A stretch of DNA of 64,000 nucleotides from Aegilops tauschii subsp. strangulata. Lineage: Eukaryota; Streptophyta; Magnoliopsida; Poales; Poaceae. Location: NCBI RefSeq assembly GCF_002575655.3, contig NC_053037.3:139697207-139761206 (forward strand), given 5' to 3'. Below the pieces are notes generated by a model. It was not told the DNA's origin, made no database searches, and saw only the letters and a list, made by a program, of their open reading frames with translations. The translations under genes were made by a program, and so were the position numbers. This document shows positions 23,001 to 33,190 of the stretch, in pieces (position 1 is the stretch's first letter; each line of letters starts with the position of its first letter).

Positions 23001-26000
23001 GCAAACTTATTCCAATTTCATATTAGAACTATATCTACTGCATTCCAACTTCACCATGGTTCATACCCCCCCCCCCCGATACTACCCATAGATTCATCAA
23101 AATAAGCGATCAACACATAGAGAACAGAATGTGTCAAAAACAAGACAGTCTGTAGTAATCTGGAAGTTTAGTAAACTTCTGTAACTCCAAAAAATTCTAG
23201 AAAAATATGACAATTTAAAAAAAATACATAAGTAATGTGCAAAAAGTTTCATACCCATTTGACTTTCCAGTAAAAAATGTAAATTCACGCGCTACAGCCA
23301 AAGTTTCTGTTTTTGTACTGTACATAGTAAACAAGCAATCTAATCATCCTAAAACCGAAGCTTGGCACATTATTTTTATAATACAATGGATATATACAAG
23401 GGGATAATTATTTACAGAGAAACTTCCATGAAAAATTCTACATTGTTTCCATGAGCATGAACACAAGTGCTCAAGGTTGACCCTCACTTCTTCAATGCAT
23501 AACTTTCCAATCACTTCTCTTTTTGAAAAAACTTTTTAGGCATGAGAGGCAAGTAAATTTATATTTTTATTCTTTTAATTTTTTTGTATGTTTCACCCAC
23601 ACCTAAACAGAAACAAAAAGGAAAAACAAAATCTACTTAGTGAAGAAAGCAAACAAGCACACACGAGAATATCAACCCCACGCTATTGCTCCCCGGCAAC
23701 GGCGCGAGAAAAGAGCTTGATAATCCCCAAGTGCAAGGAATCATCGTAGCAATTCCCAATGGTGGAAGTGATAAGTATGGAGTGTCAAACCCACAAGGAG
23801 CTAAAGGTAAGATCAATATTCTCTCAAGTCCTATCTGCCACTGATACGACTCTACGTATACCGAACGTTTGCTCCAACTAGAAACAAGAAATAAAACTAC
23901 ATTGTGGGTATGAAGAGGATAACTTTTCATGATATCAGAGAGCTAAAACATAAAAGTAGTTGTTGTTATCATAAATTTAGAATATATTACTAAATATTAT
24001 AGATAGCGAGTGTGGAATAATGATGGGTCGGTGTGCGGAATTATCCTAGGAAATTGTTAACAAGACCGGTAGTCATCATTGCAATTTCATATGAGGGAGA
24101 GGCATAAGCTAACATACTTTCTCTTCTTGGATCATATGCACTTATGATTGGAACTCTAGCAAGCATCCGCAACTACTAAAGATCATTAAGGTAAAACCCA
24201 ACCATAGCATTAAAGCATCAAGTCCCCTTTATCCCATACACCACAACCCCCTTACTCGGGTTTATGCTTCTGTCACTCAAGCAACCCACTATAAGCGAAT
24301 CATGAACGTATTGCAACACCCTACAATGGGAATCCCTCACACTTGCTCGACACGGAGGGCACAATAGGACAACACCAAAATAAAACATACAACTCGTACC
24401 AATCTAGATCATCAATCAACCCAAAGACAAAGGATATCTACTCAAAACATCATAGGATGGCAACACATCATTGGATCATAATATGTGGCATAAAGCACCA
24501 TGTTCAAGTAGGGATTACTGCGGGGTGCAGGAGAGTGGACCGCGTAAAAGAGATGAGGATGGTGATGTTGATGAAGACGATCACCGCGGCGATGATTCCC
24601 CTACCGATGGCACTCCGGCGCCACCGAGAGAGAGGAGGAGAGGTTCTCCCCCTTGTGCTTCCTCCTCCATGGCCTTCCCCCAAGATGGGGAGAGGTTCTC
24701 CCTCTGGTCCTTGGCCTTCATGGCGATGATGGCCCCTCCGGGATCCTCCTCCATGGCCTACGGTGATGATGGCCCCCTCCGGCAGGGTGCCAGAGCTAGA
24801 TTGATTTCTCGTGGCTACAGAGGCTTGCGGCGGCGGAACTTCTGATCTAGGTTATTTTCTGGGGGGTTTCTGTATTTATAGGAATTTTTGGCGTCGGTTT
24901 CACGTCAGGGGGGTCTCTGAGTCATCCACGAGATAGGGGGGCGCTAAGGGGGGTAGGGCGGGTCCTCCACCCTCGTGGACGACTCGGGACTCTTCTGGTC
25001 CATCTTCGATGCTCCGTGGGCTTCTTCTGGTCCATAAAAAATTGTCAAAAATTGGCACGTCAATTGGACTACGTTTGGTATTCCTTTTCTGTAAAACTCA
25101 AAAACAAGGAAAAAATAGAAACTGACACTGGGTTCTAGGTTAATAGGTTAGTCCCAAAAATCATATAAAATAGCATATAAATGCATATAAAACATCTAAG
25201 ATGGATAATATAATAGCATGAATACTTCATAAATTATAGATACGTTGGAGACGTATCAGTAACATTACACATCTCTAGCCAAAACAGAAGATGTGGCGAG
25301 TAATTAATGAGGAAAGAGAGTGTGGTAACATAGCTAGTTACTATAACATCACACATATCAAGACAAGATGAGTCTATAACCTAATAAATGAAGTGTTGCA
25401 TGACATCACACATATGTTACTCCCCACTATAGAGGTAGTAATAGACTAGTAACATATGCAAGTTACTAGTCTAACTTACTATCCATTGTGACTAGTCTAG
25501 GGCGTGTTCGGTAGTTGCCTACGGCTGTAAAATCCTCAAATCCGTCGCCCAGATCCAGCCGCCAGCTTCCCACGTAAACTCCTGGAGCTACCAATCTTTT
25601 CGGTGCGGTAGCTTCTCGCAGGCAACGATCGACGAGGCCAAAAGGCCAGAAAGTGCTTATTCGGCCCATTTTAGCAGGCCTCCTTTCTCTTCGGCCTGGG
25701 CATACATGGGCTATTGTGAAATGAATTCAATTTTTTTCTTCAGAGACACGGATGAGGTACTCGAGGAGGGAGGTCGGGGACAAGCTCGTCGATGCAGCCT
25801 GCGTGCTTTGGTGGTTGGGGACGGGCGGGTCGATCTCCGGTCGGGGACGGCTTCGAAGAACTTTGGTCGGCGCGGCGGGGAAGAGCTCTTGTCGGGGACG
25901 GCGGGGAAGAGCTTCGGTCGGGGACGGCGGCGTCGAGTTCTGGTCAGAAGGGAGGCGGAGGAGGGCGAGCGCGGCGGTGGGGAGGGCGGTCGTTGGTTCC

Positions 26001-26589
26001 CCCGCCGGTTGGGTGGTCGTGGCGGCGCGCTAGGGTTCGTCGTGGGCGTGGAGGGGAACGGGGGAGCAGTGGATCGAGTCGACGGAGGAGACGAGCGCTG
26101 CCTCGAAGCGGTACCTACGGTCACTTCGCGGTGGCAATCAGTTGTAAATTGAGCCAACTCTCGCTTCCCAGTTTTCGTGGAGCCAGCTTTTCCCAGCTCC
26201 GCGACTCCGTCAATTTTGTACGTAGTTCAGAGCCAGCTTCTCAGCCCAATAACCAGGATTGGAACCGTTCGGCTGGACTCCGAGGCTGGATACGAGGATT
26301 TCAGAAGCCAGAGGGCTCCCGAACACGCCCTAAAGGTCTATATGCATGCATATTGCTGTTTCCACTCTACATAATTCGATTATCGCAGCTATGTCGATCC
26401 TTGATGCGGTGAGATACATAAATCATGAGAAAAAAAGATGTCAATTTTATTTAAGATATACAGTACCTCGCTGGAGAGCTCGCGGCAGCGCATGAGCCTG
26501 CTTGGCATGAGCTGGCTTCCCTCCCCGCCCTGCGTGCATTGGAGCAGGGAGCCACCGAGCCTCCTCGCCGCGCATCGAAGCGCCGACAT
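17054..26589 (-). CDS. Putative host gene, 3 exons, small mitochondrial-type membrane protein
   Basis: Proposed exons on the minus strand are 26467-26589, 17364-17452 and 17054-17213, coding for about 123 residues. Exon 1 starts at an ATG, codes 41 residues rich in Arg, Ala and Leu with few acids (MSALRCAARRLGGSLLQ), like a mitochondrial presequence, and ends at a donor GAG|GTACTG. Exon 2 follows an acceptor ATCCAG, keeps the frame, and codes a helical charged stretch (IQQKKEALYDVVANAEQKHW); its donor is a weak GCG|GTGGAG. Exon 3 follows a good acceptor (CTCTCTACTCTCAG). It codes RAQVVIELAAK, a hydrophobic segment (TTCFIVFSVSMVGL), and a short charged tail ending at TGA. Phases 0, 2 and end agree. 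Intron 1 is about 9 kb and full of transposons. I do not recognise a named family; the alternative is chance ORFs. No transcript evidence is available to me. Confidence 0.45.
17692..17954. mobile_element. MITE, about 263 bp, family not assigned
   Basis: The left end GCCATAGTGGGGGTAACTTA and the reverse complement of the right end (GTCATAGTGGGGAGTAACTTA) match. The interior carries repeats of GTAACTTA/GTTAC and the words ATTTAATGAGGAAAGAG. I could not identify a clear TSD. A second copy lies at 18158-18187 plus 25259-25492. Confidence 0.65.
18158..18187. mobile_element. Left part of a second MITE copy, split by an LTR element
   Basis: CCCATAGTGGAAGTAACATATG matches the end of the MITE at 17692-17954. 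The remaining part continues at 25259-25492 (GAGTAATTAATGAGGAAAGAG and an inverted end near TTACTATCCATTGTGACTA). Confidence 0.65.
18188..19747 (-). repeat. 3' LTR of the minus-strand Athila-like element
   Basis: Plus-strand edges are TGATAATCCCCAAG and GGTGACGTATCA. The reverse complement of the polypurine tract follows immediately (GCATCCCCAAGCTTAATTCC). Confidence 0.9.
19748..22040 (-). other. Non-coding interior of the minus-strand Athila-like element
   Basis: AT-rich and without a supported ORF. Includes the mirrored counterparts of sequences in the element at 156-7180, such as GGGGATGCC/GGGCATCCCCAA near 21310-21400 and the GGTTGTCTCCCAACAAGCGC palindrome region at about 21970-21990. 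Confidence 0.55.
22041..22427 (-). pseudogene. Truncated copy of the element-specific ORF
   Basis: 128 codons on the minus strand. From ESRKFSM through GYIDEFIHD, YYEGGIYACRSCNN, KFPLYVLK and HRKWVIFKC to HILHDALFMFQ it matches residues of about 150-250 of the ORF at 1946-2740. The acidic N-terminal half is lost and replaced by unrelated sequence, so this copy is a remnant. Confidence 0.6.
22470..22665. repeat. Short direct repeats in the minus-strand Athila-like element
   Basis: Four copies of a motif close to AGATATAAGTGAAGCACATG followed by GAGCATTCTATAA, spaced about 45-65 bases apart at roughly 22471, 22536, 22581 and 22627. An isolated similar copy lies near 21108. The complement of this motif (CTTCACTTATATCTTTT) is repeated at 3640-3780 in the related element. 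Confidence 0.7.
22666..23689 (-). other. 5' leader part of the minus-strand Athila-like element
   Basis: No ORF supported. It contains a run of ten C at about 23069-23078 and AT-rich sequence up to the PBS. Confidence 0.5.
23690..23707 (-). other. Primer-binding site, tRNA-Asp type
   Basis: TCCCCGGCAACGGCGCGA on the plus strand reads TCGCGCCGTTGCCGGGGA on the minus strand and pairs with the 3' end of tRNA-Asp, ten bases from the LTR. Confidence 0.8.
23718..25258 (-). repeat. 5' LTR of the minus-strand Athila-like element
   Basis: Same edges as 18188-19747, with small indels between the pair (for example in the ATGATGATAATGATG stretch near 19030 versus 24560). Confidence 0.9.
25259..25492. 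mobile_element. Right part of the split MITE
   Basis: Continues the MITE begun at 18158. It shares ATTAATGAGGAAAGAG, TAACCTAATAAATGAAG and the ATGTTACTCCCCACTAT words with the MITE at 17692-17954. Confidence 0.65.
25500..26330. mobile_element. TIR element of about 830 bp with a GC-rich core
   Basis: GGGCGTGTTCGG at 25500-25511 and CCGAACACGCCC at 26319-26330 form a perfect 12 bp terminal inverted repeat, flanked by TA on both sides. No transposase is present. GGGCGTGTTCGG-type ends are common in grass non-autonomous DNA elements. The core (about 25790-26110) is very GC-rich and gives overlapping ORFs in several frames (for example 148 codons at 25706-26152), probably without coding meaning. 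It may be captured host DNA. Confidence 0.6.
26331..26466. other. Start of intron 1 of the proposed host gene
   Basis: AT-rich segment next to the donor site. Nothing else identifiable. Confidence 0.4.
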
Positions 26590-26790
26590 CGTCGTCAGCG
26601 TGTGAACAGTTGGTTATGGATTAGGATGACAAGTCCTTCACGAATCACCACCGGCCGGCCGGCTTCCGCTCCCCAACCCTCCGCCCACACTATTGATCGA
26701 ATCGCAGTCTAAGATTTCGGTAGGTTTTTGTGCGGGTACCTTGCGGATCTGGGCGTTCCTTCCTCGGGCGGCTAGGGTTCCTCATTAATA
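26590..26790 (-). promoter_or_regulatory. Putative 5' untranslated and promoter-proximal region of the host gene
   Basis: Non-repetitive sequence upstream (to the right) of the ATG at 26589. It contains CCGGCCGGCCGG, and no clear TATA box is seen. Only about 200 bases separate the ATG from the Stowaway/Copia boundary. Confidence 0.3.
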
Positions 26791-26865
26791 CTCCCTCTGT
26801 AAACTAATATATGAGCGTTTAGATCATTAAAGTAGTCATCTAAGTGCTTCTATATTGGTTTGCGG
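26791..26865. mobile_element. Half of a Stowaway MITE cut by the Copia element
   Basis: TA followed by CTCCCTCTGTAAACTAATAT, then GAGCGTTTAGATCATTAAAGTAG, is the left half of a common Stowaway family. The matching right end is not in the window, because the Copia element begins at 26866 and its far side is replaced by the CACTA element. Confidence 0.75.
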
Positions 26866-28616
26866 TGTTGGGGAACGTAGCATGCAATTTCAAAAAAATT
26901 CCTATGATCACGCAAGATCTATATAGGAGATGCATAGCAACGAGATGGGGAGAGTGTGTCCACGTACCCTCGTAGACCGAAAGCGGAAGCGTTAGGTTAA
27001 CGCGGTTGATGTAGTCGAACGTCTTCACGATCCAACCGATCCAAGTACCGAACATACGACACCTCCGTGTTCAACACACGTTCAGCTCGATGACGTCCCT
27101 CGAACTCTTGATCCAGTAGAGGGTCGAGGGAGAGTTCCGTCAGCACGACGGCGTGGCGACGGTGATGGTGATGTGATCCGTGCAGGGCTTTGCCTAAGCA
27201 CAATGACGCTATGACCGGAGGAGTAAACTGTGGAGGGGGGCACCTCACATGGCTAAGAGAATAACTGTTGTCCCTTTGGGGTGCCCCCCGCCCCCGTATA
27301 TAAAGGAGGGGAGGAGGAGGTGGCCGGCCCTAGGGGTGGCGCGCCATGGGGGAGGGGAGTCATACTAGGACTCCACTCCTAGTAGGATTCAGCCCCCCTT
27401 CCTTCCAACCGAGAGGGGAAAGAAGAAAGAGGGGAGAGGGAGAAGGAAAGGGGGGCCGCGGCCCCACCCCTTGTCCAATTCGGATTGGGCAGGGGGGAGG
27501 CGCGCGCCTCCTCTTGTGGCCTTCCTCCCTCTCTCCACTATGGCCCATGAGGCCCATTAACTTTCCTGGGGGGTTCCGATAGCCTCCCGGTACTCTGATA
27601 AATCCCTGAACCTCTTTGGAACCATTCCGGTGTCCGTATACAACCTTCCAATATATGAATCTTTACCTCTCGACCATTTCGAGACTCCTCGTCATGTCCA
27701 TAATCTCATCCGGGATTCCGAAAAAACTTCGGTCACCAAAACACATAACTCATAATACAAATCATCATCGAACGCTAAGCGTGCGGACCCTACGGGTTCG
27801 AGAACTATGTAGACATGACCGAGACACATCTCCTGTCAATAACCAATAGCGGAACCTAGATGCTCATGTTGGTTCCTACATATTCTACGAAGATCTTTAT
27901 CGGTCAACCGCATAACAACATATGTCATTCCCTTTGTCATCGGTATGTTACTTGCCCGAGATTCGATCGTCGGTATAATCATACCTAGTTCAATCTCGTT
28001 ACTGGCAAGTCTCTTTACTTGTTCCGTAATGCATCACCCCGCAACTAACTCATTAGTCACATTGCATGCAAGGCTTATAGTGATGTGCATTACCGAGAGG
28101 GCCTAGAGATACCTCTCCGATACTCGGAGTGACAAATCCTAATCTCGATCTATGCCAACCCAACAAAAACCTTCGAAGACACCTGTAGAGCATCTTTATA
28201 ATCACTTAGTTATTTTGTGACGTTTGATAGCACACAAGGTGTTCCTCCGGTATTCGGGAGTTGCATAATCTCATAGTCAGAGGAATATGTATAAGTTATG
28301 AAGAAAGCAATAGCAATAAAACTAAACGATCATAATGCTAAGCTAACGGATGGGTCTTGTCCATCACATCATTCTCTAATGATGTGATCCCGTTCATCAA
28401 ATGACAACACATGCCTATGGTTAGGAAACATAATCATCTTTGATCAACGAGCTAGTCAAGTAGAGGCATACTAGGGACACTCTGTTTTGTCTATGTATCC
28501 ACACATGTACTAAGTTTCCGGATAATACAATTCTAGCATGAATAATAAACATTTATCAAGATATAAGGAAATATAAATAGCAAATTTGTTATTGCCTCTA
28601 GGGCATATTTCCTTTA
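26866..28616 (-). repeat. 3' LTR of the Copia element (Angela/WIS/BARE1 type)
   Basis: The plus-strand left edge TGTTGGGGAACGTAG and right part TTGCCTCTAGGGCATATTTCC are the classic Triticeae BARE1/Angela LTR ends in reverse. The first bases on the minus strand read TAAAGGAAATATGCC, so the usual TG has become TA. At 1751 bp it fits the family length. CGTATATAAAGGAGG-like sequence at about 27295 contains a TATA-like element (on the minus strand CCTCCTTTATATACG). Confidence 0.88.
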
Positions 28617-28700
28617 GTCTCCCACTTGCACTAGAGTCAATAATCTAGATTATATTGTAATGATTCTAACACCCATGGAGTCTTAGTGTTGATCATGTTT

Positions 28701-29570
28701 TGCTCACGGAAGAGGCTTAGTCAACGGGTCTGCAACATTCAGATCCGTATGTATCTTGCAAATCTCTATGTCTCCTTTCTTGACTTGATTGCGGATGGAA
28801 TTGAAGCGTCTCTTGATGTGTTTGGTCCTCTTGTGAAATCTGGATTCCTTCGCCAAGGCAATTGCTCCAGTATTGTCACAAAAGATTTTCATTGGACCCG
28901 GTGCACTAGGTATTACACCTAGATCGGATATGAACTCCTTCATCCAGAGTCCTTCATTTGCTGCTTCCGAAGCAGCTATGTACTCCGCTTCACACGTAGA
29001 TCCTGCCACGACGCTCTGCTTGGAACTGCACCAACTGACAGCTCCACCATTCAATATAAATACGTATCCGGTTTGCGACTTAGAGTCATCCGGATCAGTG
29101 TCAAAGCTTGCATCGACGTAACCATTTACGACAAGCTCCTTGTCACCTCCATAAACGAGAAACATATCCTTAGTCCTTTTCAGGTATTTCAGGATGTTCT
29201 TGACCGCTGTCCAATGATCCACTCCTGGATTACTTTGGTACCTCCCTGCTAAACTTATAGCAAGGCACACATCAGGTTTGGTACACAGCATTGCATACAT
29301 GATAGAACCTATGGCTGAGGCATAGGGAATAACTTTCATTTTCTCTCTATCTTCTGCAGTGGTCGGGCATTGAGTCTGACTCAACTTCACACCTTGTAAC
29401 ATAGGCAAGAACCCTTTCTTTGACTGATCCATTTTGAACTTCTTCGAAACTTTATCAAGGTATGTGCATTGTGAAAGTCCAATTAAGCGTCTTGATCTAT
29501 CTCTATAGATCTTGATGCCCAATATATAAGAAGCTTCACCGAGGTCTTTCATTGAAAAATTCTTATTCAA
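28701..29570 (-). pseudogene. Copia pol: end of reverse transcriptase and RNase H
   Basis: On the minus strand the segment gives FSMKDLGEASYILGIKI (RT thumb side), then an RNase H with the three acidic blocks VDASFDTD, CEAEYIAASEA and FCDNTGAIALA. It ends at DPLTKPLP, just before a TGA (28701-28703). In this family the next codon is normally Arg, so the TGA looks like a CGA-to-TGA change. The domain order and motifs are complete in this part. Confidence 0.85.
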
Positions 29571-30571
29571 GTATCCTTTTATGCTATCCAGAAATTATGT
29601 ATTATTCCCAATCAACAATATGTCATCCACATATAATATTAGAAATGCTACAGAGCTCCCACTCACTTTCTTGTAAATACAGGCTTCTCCAAAAGTCTAT
29701 ATAAAACCATATGCTTTGATCACACTATCAAACGTATATTCCAACTCCGAGATGCTTGCACCAGTCCATAAATGGATCGCTGGAGCTTCCACACATTGTT
29801 AGCACCTTTAGGATCGACAAAACCTTCTGGTTGCATCAGATACAACTCTTCTTTAAGATATCCATTAAGGAATGCAGTTTTGACATCCATTTGCCAAATT
29901 TCATAATCATAAAATGCGGCAATTGCTAACATGATTCAGACATGCTTAAGCATCGCTACGGGTGAGAAGGTCTCATCATAGTCAACTCCTTGAACTTGTC
30001 GAAAACCTTTTGCAACAAGTCAAGCTTTGTAGACAGTAACATTACCGTCAGCGTCAGTCTTCTTCTTGAAGATCCATTTATTCTCTATGGCTTGCCGAAC
30101 ATCGGGCAAGTCAACCAAAGTCCACACTTTGTTCTCATACATGGATCCCATCTCAGATTTCATGGCCTCAAGCCATTTCACGGAATCTGGGCTCATCATC
30201 GCTTCCTCATAGTTTGTAGGTTCGTCATGGTCTAGTAACATGACTTTTAGAACACGATTACCGTACCACTCTAGTGAGGACCGTAGTCTAGTTGACCTAC
30301 GAGGTTCGGTAGTAACTTGATCTGAAGTTTCATGATCATCATCATTAACTTCCTCACTAATTGGTGTAGGAATCACTGGAACTGATTTCTGTGATGAACT
30401 ACTTTCCAATTCGGGAGAAGGTACAATTAACTCATCAAGTTCTACTTTCCTCCCACTCACTTCTTTCGAGAGAAACTCCTTCTCTAAGGATCCATTCTTA
30501 GCAACGAATATCTTGCCTTCAGATCTGTGATAGAAGAAACAATTTCCTTTGGGTATCCTATGAAGACACAT
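29571..30571 (-). pseudogene. Copia pol: reverse transcriptase N-terminal part with YVDD
   Basis: Contains [52 protein letters not shown] and the catalytic YVDD (29622-29633) of RVT_2-type reverse transcriptase. In-frame stops at 30017-30019, 29936-29938 and 29595-29597 interrupt it. At least the first two sit where the family has Arg (CGA), consistent with deamination of methylated CpG. Upstream (30120-30560) is the variable linker after the integrase. Confidence 0.8.
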
Positions 30572-30611
30572 TTATCCGATTTGGGTTCGAGCTTATCAGG
30601 TTGAAGCTTTT

Positions 30612-31300
30612 TCACATAAGCATCGCAGCCCCAAACTTTAAGAAACGACAACTTAGGTTTCTTCTAAACCACAGTTCATATGGTGTCGTCTCAACGGATT
30701 TAGATGGTGCCCTATTTAACGTGAATGTAGCCGTCTCTAAAGCATAAACCCAAAACGATAGCGGTATATCAGTAACAGACACCATAGATCGCACCATATC
30801 TAATAAAGTACGGTTACGACGTTCGGACACACCATTACGTTGTGGTGTTCCACGTGGCGTGAGTTGCGAAACTATTCCACATTTTTTCAAATGAAGACCA
30901 AACTCATAACTCCAATATTCACCTCCACGATCAGATCATAGAACCTTCATTTTCTTGCTACGATGATTTTCCACTTCACTCTGAAATTCTTTGAACTTTT
31001 CAAATGTTTCAGACTTATGTTTCATTAAGTAGATATACCCATATATGCTCAAATCATCTGTGAAGGTCAGAAAATAACGATACCCACCGCGAGCCTCAAC
31101 ACTCATCAGACCGCATACATCATTATGTATTATTTCCAATAAGTCAGTGGCTCGCTCCATTGTTCCGAAGAATGGAGTTTTAGTCATCTTGCCCATGAGG
31201 CATGGTTCGCAAGCATCAAGTGTTTCATAATCAAGTGATTCCAAAAGCCCATCAGCATGGAGTTTCTTCATGCGCTTTATACCAATATGACCTAAAAGGC
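30612..31300 (-). pseudogene. Copia pol: integrase
   Basis: The zinc-binding region (WHCLLGHIGIKRMKKLH with CEPCLMGKM) precedes the rve core with HNDVCGLM, DRGGEY and RNGVSERRNRTLLDMVR. A stop lies at 30933-30935, right before SDRGGEY, and frameshifts follow NRAPSKSVETTPYELW near 30660. Confidence 0.8.
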
Positions 31301-32187
31301 AATGCCACATATAAGTTGCACTATCATTATTAACTTTGCATCTTTTGGCTTCAATATTATGAATATGTGTATCACTACGATCAAAATTCAACAAAATTAG
31401 ACCACTCATCAAGGGTGCATGACCATAAAAGATATTACTCATATAAATAGAACAACCATTATTCTCTAACTTAAATGAATAACCGTCTTGCATCAAACAA
31501 GATCCAGATATAATGTTCATGCTTAACGCTAGCACTAGATAACAATTATTCAGGTCTAAAAATAATCCCGACGGTAGATGTAGAGGTAGCGTGCCGACGG
31601 CGATCACATCAACCTTGGAACCATTTCCGACGCGCATCGTCACCTCATCCTTAGCCAATCTTCGTTTAATCCGTAGCCCCTATTTCGAGTTGCAAATATG
31701 AGCAACAGAACCAGTATCAAATACCCAGGCGCTACTACGAGCATTAGTAAGGTACACATCAATAACATGTATATCAAATATACCTTTCACTTTGCCATCC
31801 TTCTTATCCGCCAAATACTTGGGGCAGTTCCACTTCAAGTGACCAGTCCCTTTGCAGTAGAAGCACTCAGTTTTAAGCTTAGGTCCAGACTTGGGCTTCT
31901 TCCCTTGAGCAGCAACTTACTTGCTGTTCTTCTTGAAGTTCCCCTTCTTCCCTTTGCCCTTTTTCTTGAAACTAGTGGCCTTGTTAACCATCAACACTTG
32001 ATGCTCCTTCTTGATTTCTACCTCCGTAGCCTTAGCATCGCGAAGAGCTCGGGAATAGTGTTTTCCATCCCTTGCATATTATAGTTCATCACAAAGCCGT
32101 TATAGCTTGGTGGCAGTGATTAAAGAACTCTGTCAATGACACTATCATCAGGAAGATTAACTCCCAGACGAGTCAAGTGGTTATGGT
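31301..32187 (-). pseudogene. Copia gag end, zinc knuckle and protease
   Basis: On the minus strand HLTRLGVNLPDD and LPPSYNGFVMNYNMQGM continue the gag cut at 40849. A CCHC knuckle (CFYCKGTGHLKWNC) lies near 31830-31870, followed by a protease active site in WVFDTGSVAHIC near 31700-31730. Stops and frame changes are present. The Gypsy element is inserted at the right edge. Confidence 0.75.
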
Positions 32188-32655
32188 TGTCGGTGTCAAA
32201 ACCGGCGGATCTCGGGTAGGGGGTCCCGAACTGTGCGTCTAAGGTCGATGGTAACAGGAGACGGGGGACACAATGTTTACCCAGGTTCGGGCCCTCTCTA
32301 TGGAGGTAATACCCTACTTCCTGCTTGATTGATCTTGATGAATATGAGTATTACAAGAGTTGATCTACCACGAGATCGTAATGGCTAAAACCCTAGAAGT
32401 CTAGCCTGTTTGACTATATCCGTTTCCGGACTAAGCCCTCAGGTTTATATAGACACCGGAGGGGACTAGGATTGTACAATGTTGGTTACAGAGAAAGGCA
32501 TCTTCATATTTGGACGCCAAGCTTGCCGTCCACGCCAAGGAGAGTCCCATCCGGACACGGGTAGAGTCTTCAGTCTTTGTATCTTCACAACCCATCAGTC
32601 CGGCCCATGTCCAATAGGCCGGACGCCCGAGGACCCTTAGTGTAGGACTCCCTCA
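32188..32655 (-). repeat. 3' LTR of the Gypsy element
   Basis: Edges TGTCGGTGTC and GACTCCCTCA. A TATA box (CTATATAAACC) reads on the minus strand near 32450. The purine-rich side (CAGGGGCTAC on the minus strand) follows at 32656. Confidence 0.9.
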
Positions 32656-33190
32656 GTAGCCCCTGAACCAGGCTTCAATGACGAGGTGTCCGGCGCGCAG
32701 CTTGTCTTCGGAATTGCAAGGCGGGTTCCCCTTTCTGAATACTCCAAGATAGTCTTCAGATGCAACAAACGTGTCCGGATCTGCACACAAGTACCGCGCA
32801 CACACAGCCGCAGAGAGTATAATATTTCACGAGTCCAATCCGCCGACAAATTTTTTGCAATGTGACATCACGTCTGCCCGGTCATTATTTTGAACCGTTT
32901 CTTGTCCTGCCGTTCCATGTTTCGAGGCACGGTTTTTATTGGCACGTCTTGTCGAATCAGAGATCGTGTCCCCTTATTGCGGGATCCTCATCAATACGGG
33001 CGTGGGTAACCCAACCGTCAGTCGACATGATTCCTTAGGAATAGGCAGGTTTCCAGGTTTAGGAGGAGGCATTCGATATCTATTGCCTTTATAAAGGAGC
33101 CAAGGGTCGCCTCTTTCTTTTATGCCGAGCCCTTCCAACCTTGAGTTCTAGCACCCAAGGTTCGACTTCATCGCTTCCAGCTTCCCAGTC

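Larger units (their letters stand above)
18188..25258 (-). mobile_element. Complete Athila-like LTR element, minus strand, with perfect TSD
   Basis: LTRs are 18188-19747 and 23718-25258, about 1.55 kb each. On the minus strand they start TGATACGTC and end GATTATCA. GTAAC occurs at 18183-18187 and 25259-25263, a perfect 5 bp TSD. A tRNA-Asp-type PBS lies by the right LTR and the conserved AAGCTTGGGG polypurine sequence by the left LTR. The interior has only a shortened copy of the 264-codon ORF of the element at 156-7180. Its LTRs have clearly diverged from those of that element, so it is a related subfamily. It interrupts a MITE and lies in intron 1 of the proposed host gene. Confidence 0.9.

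Noticed and set aside
25706..26157. Overlapping 148-codon ORFs on both strands
   Set aside because: They arise from the GC-rich core of a TIR element; neither frame has a recognisable motif.
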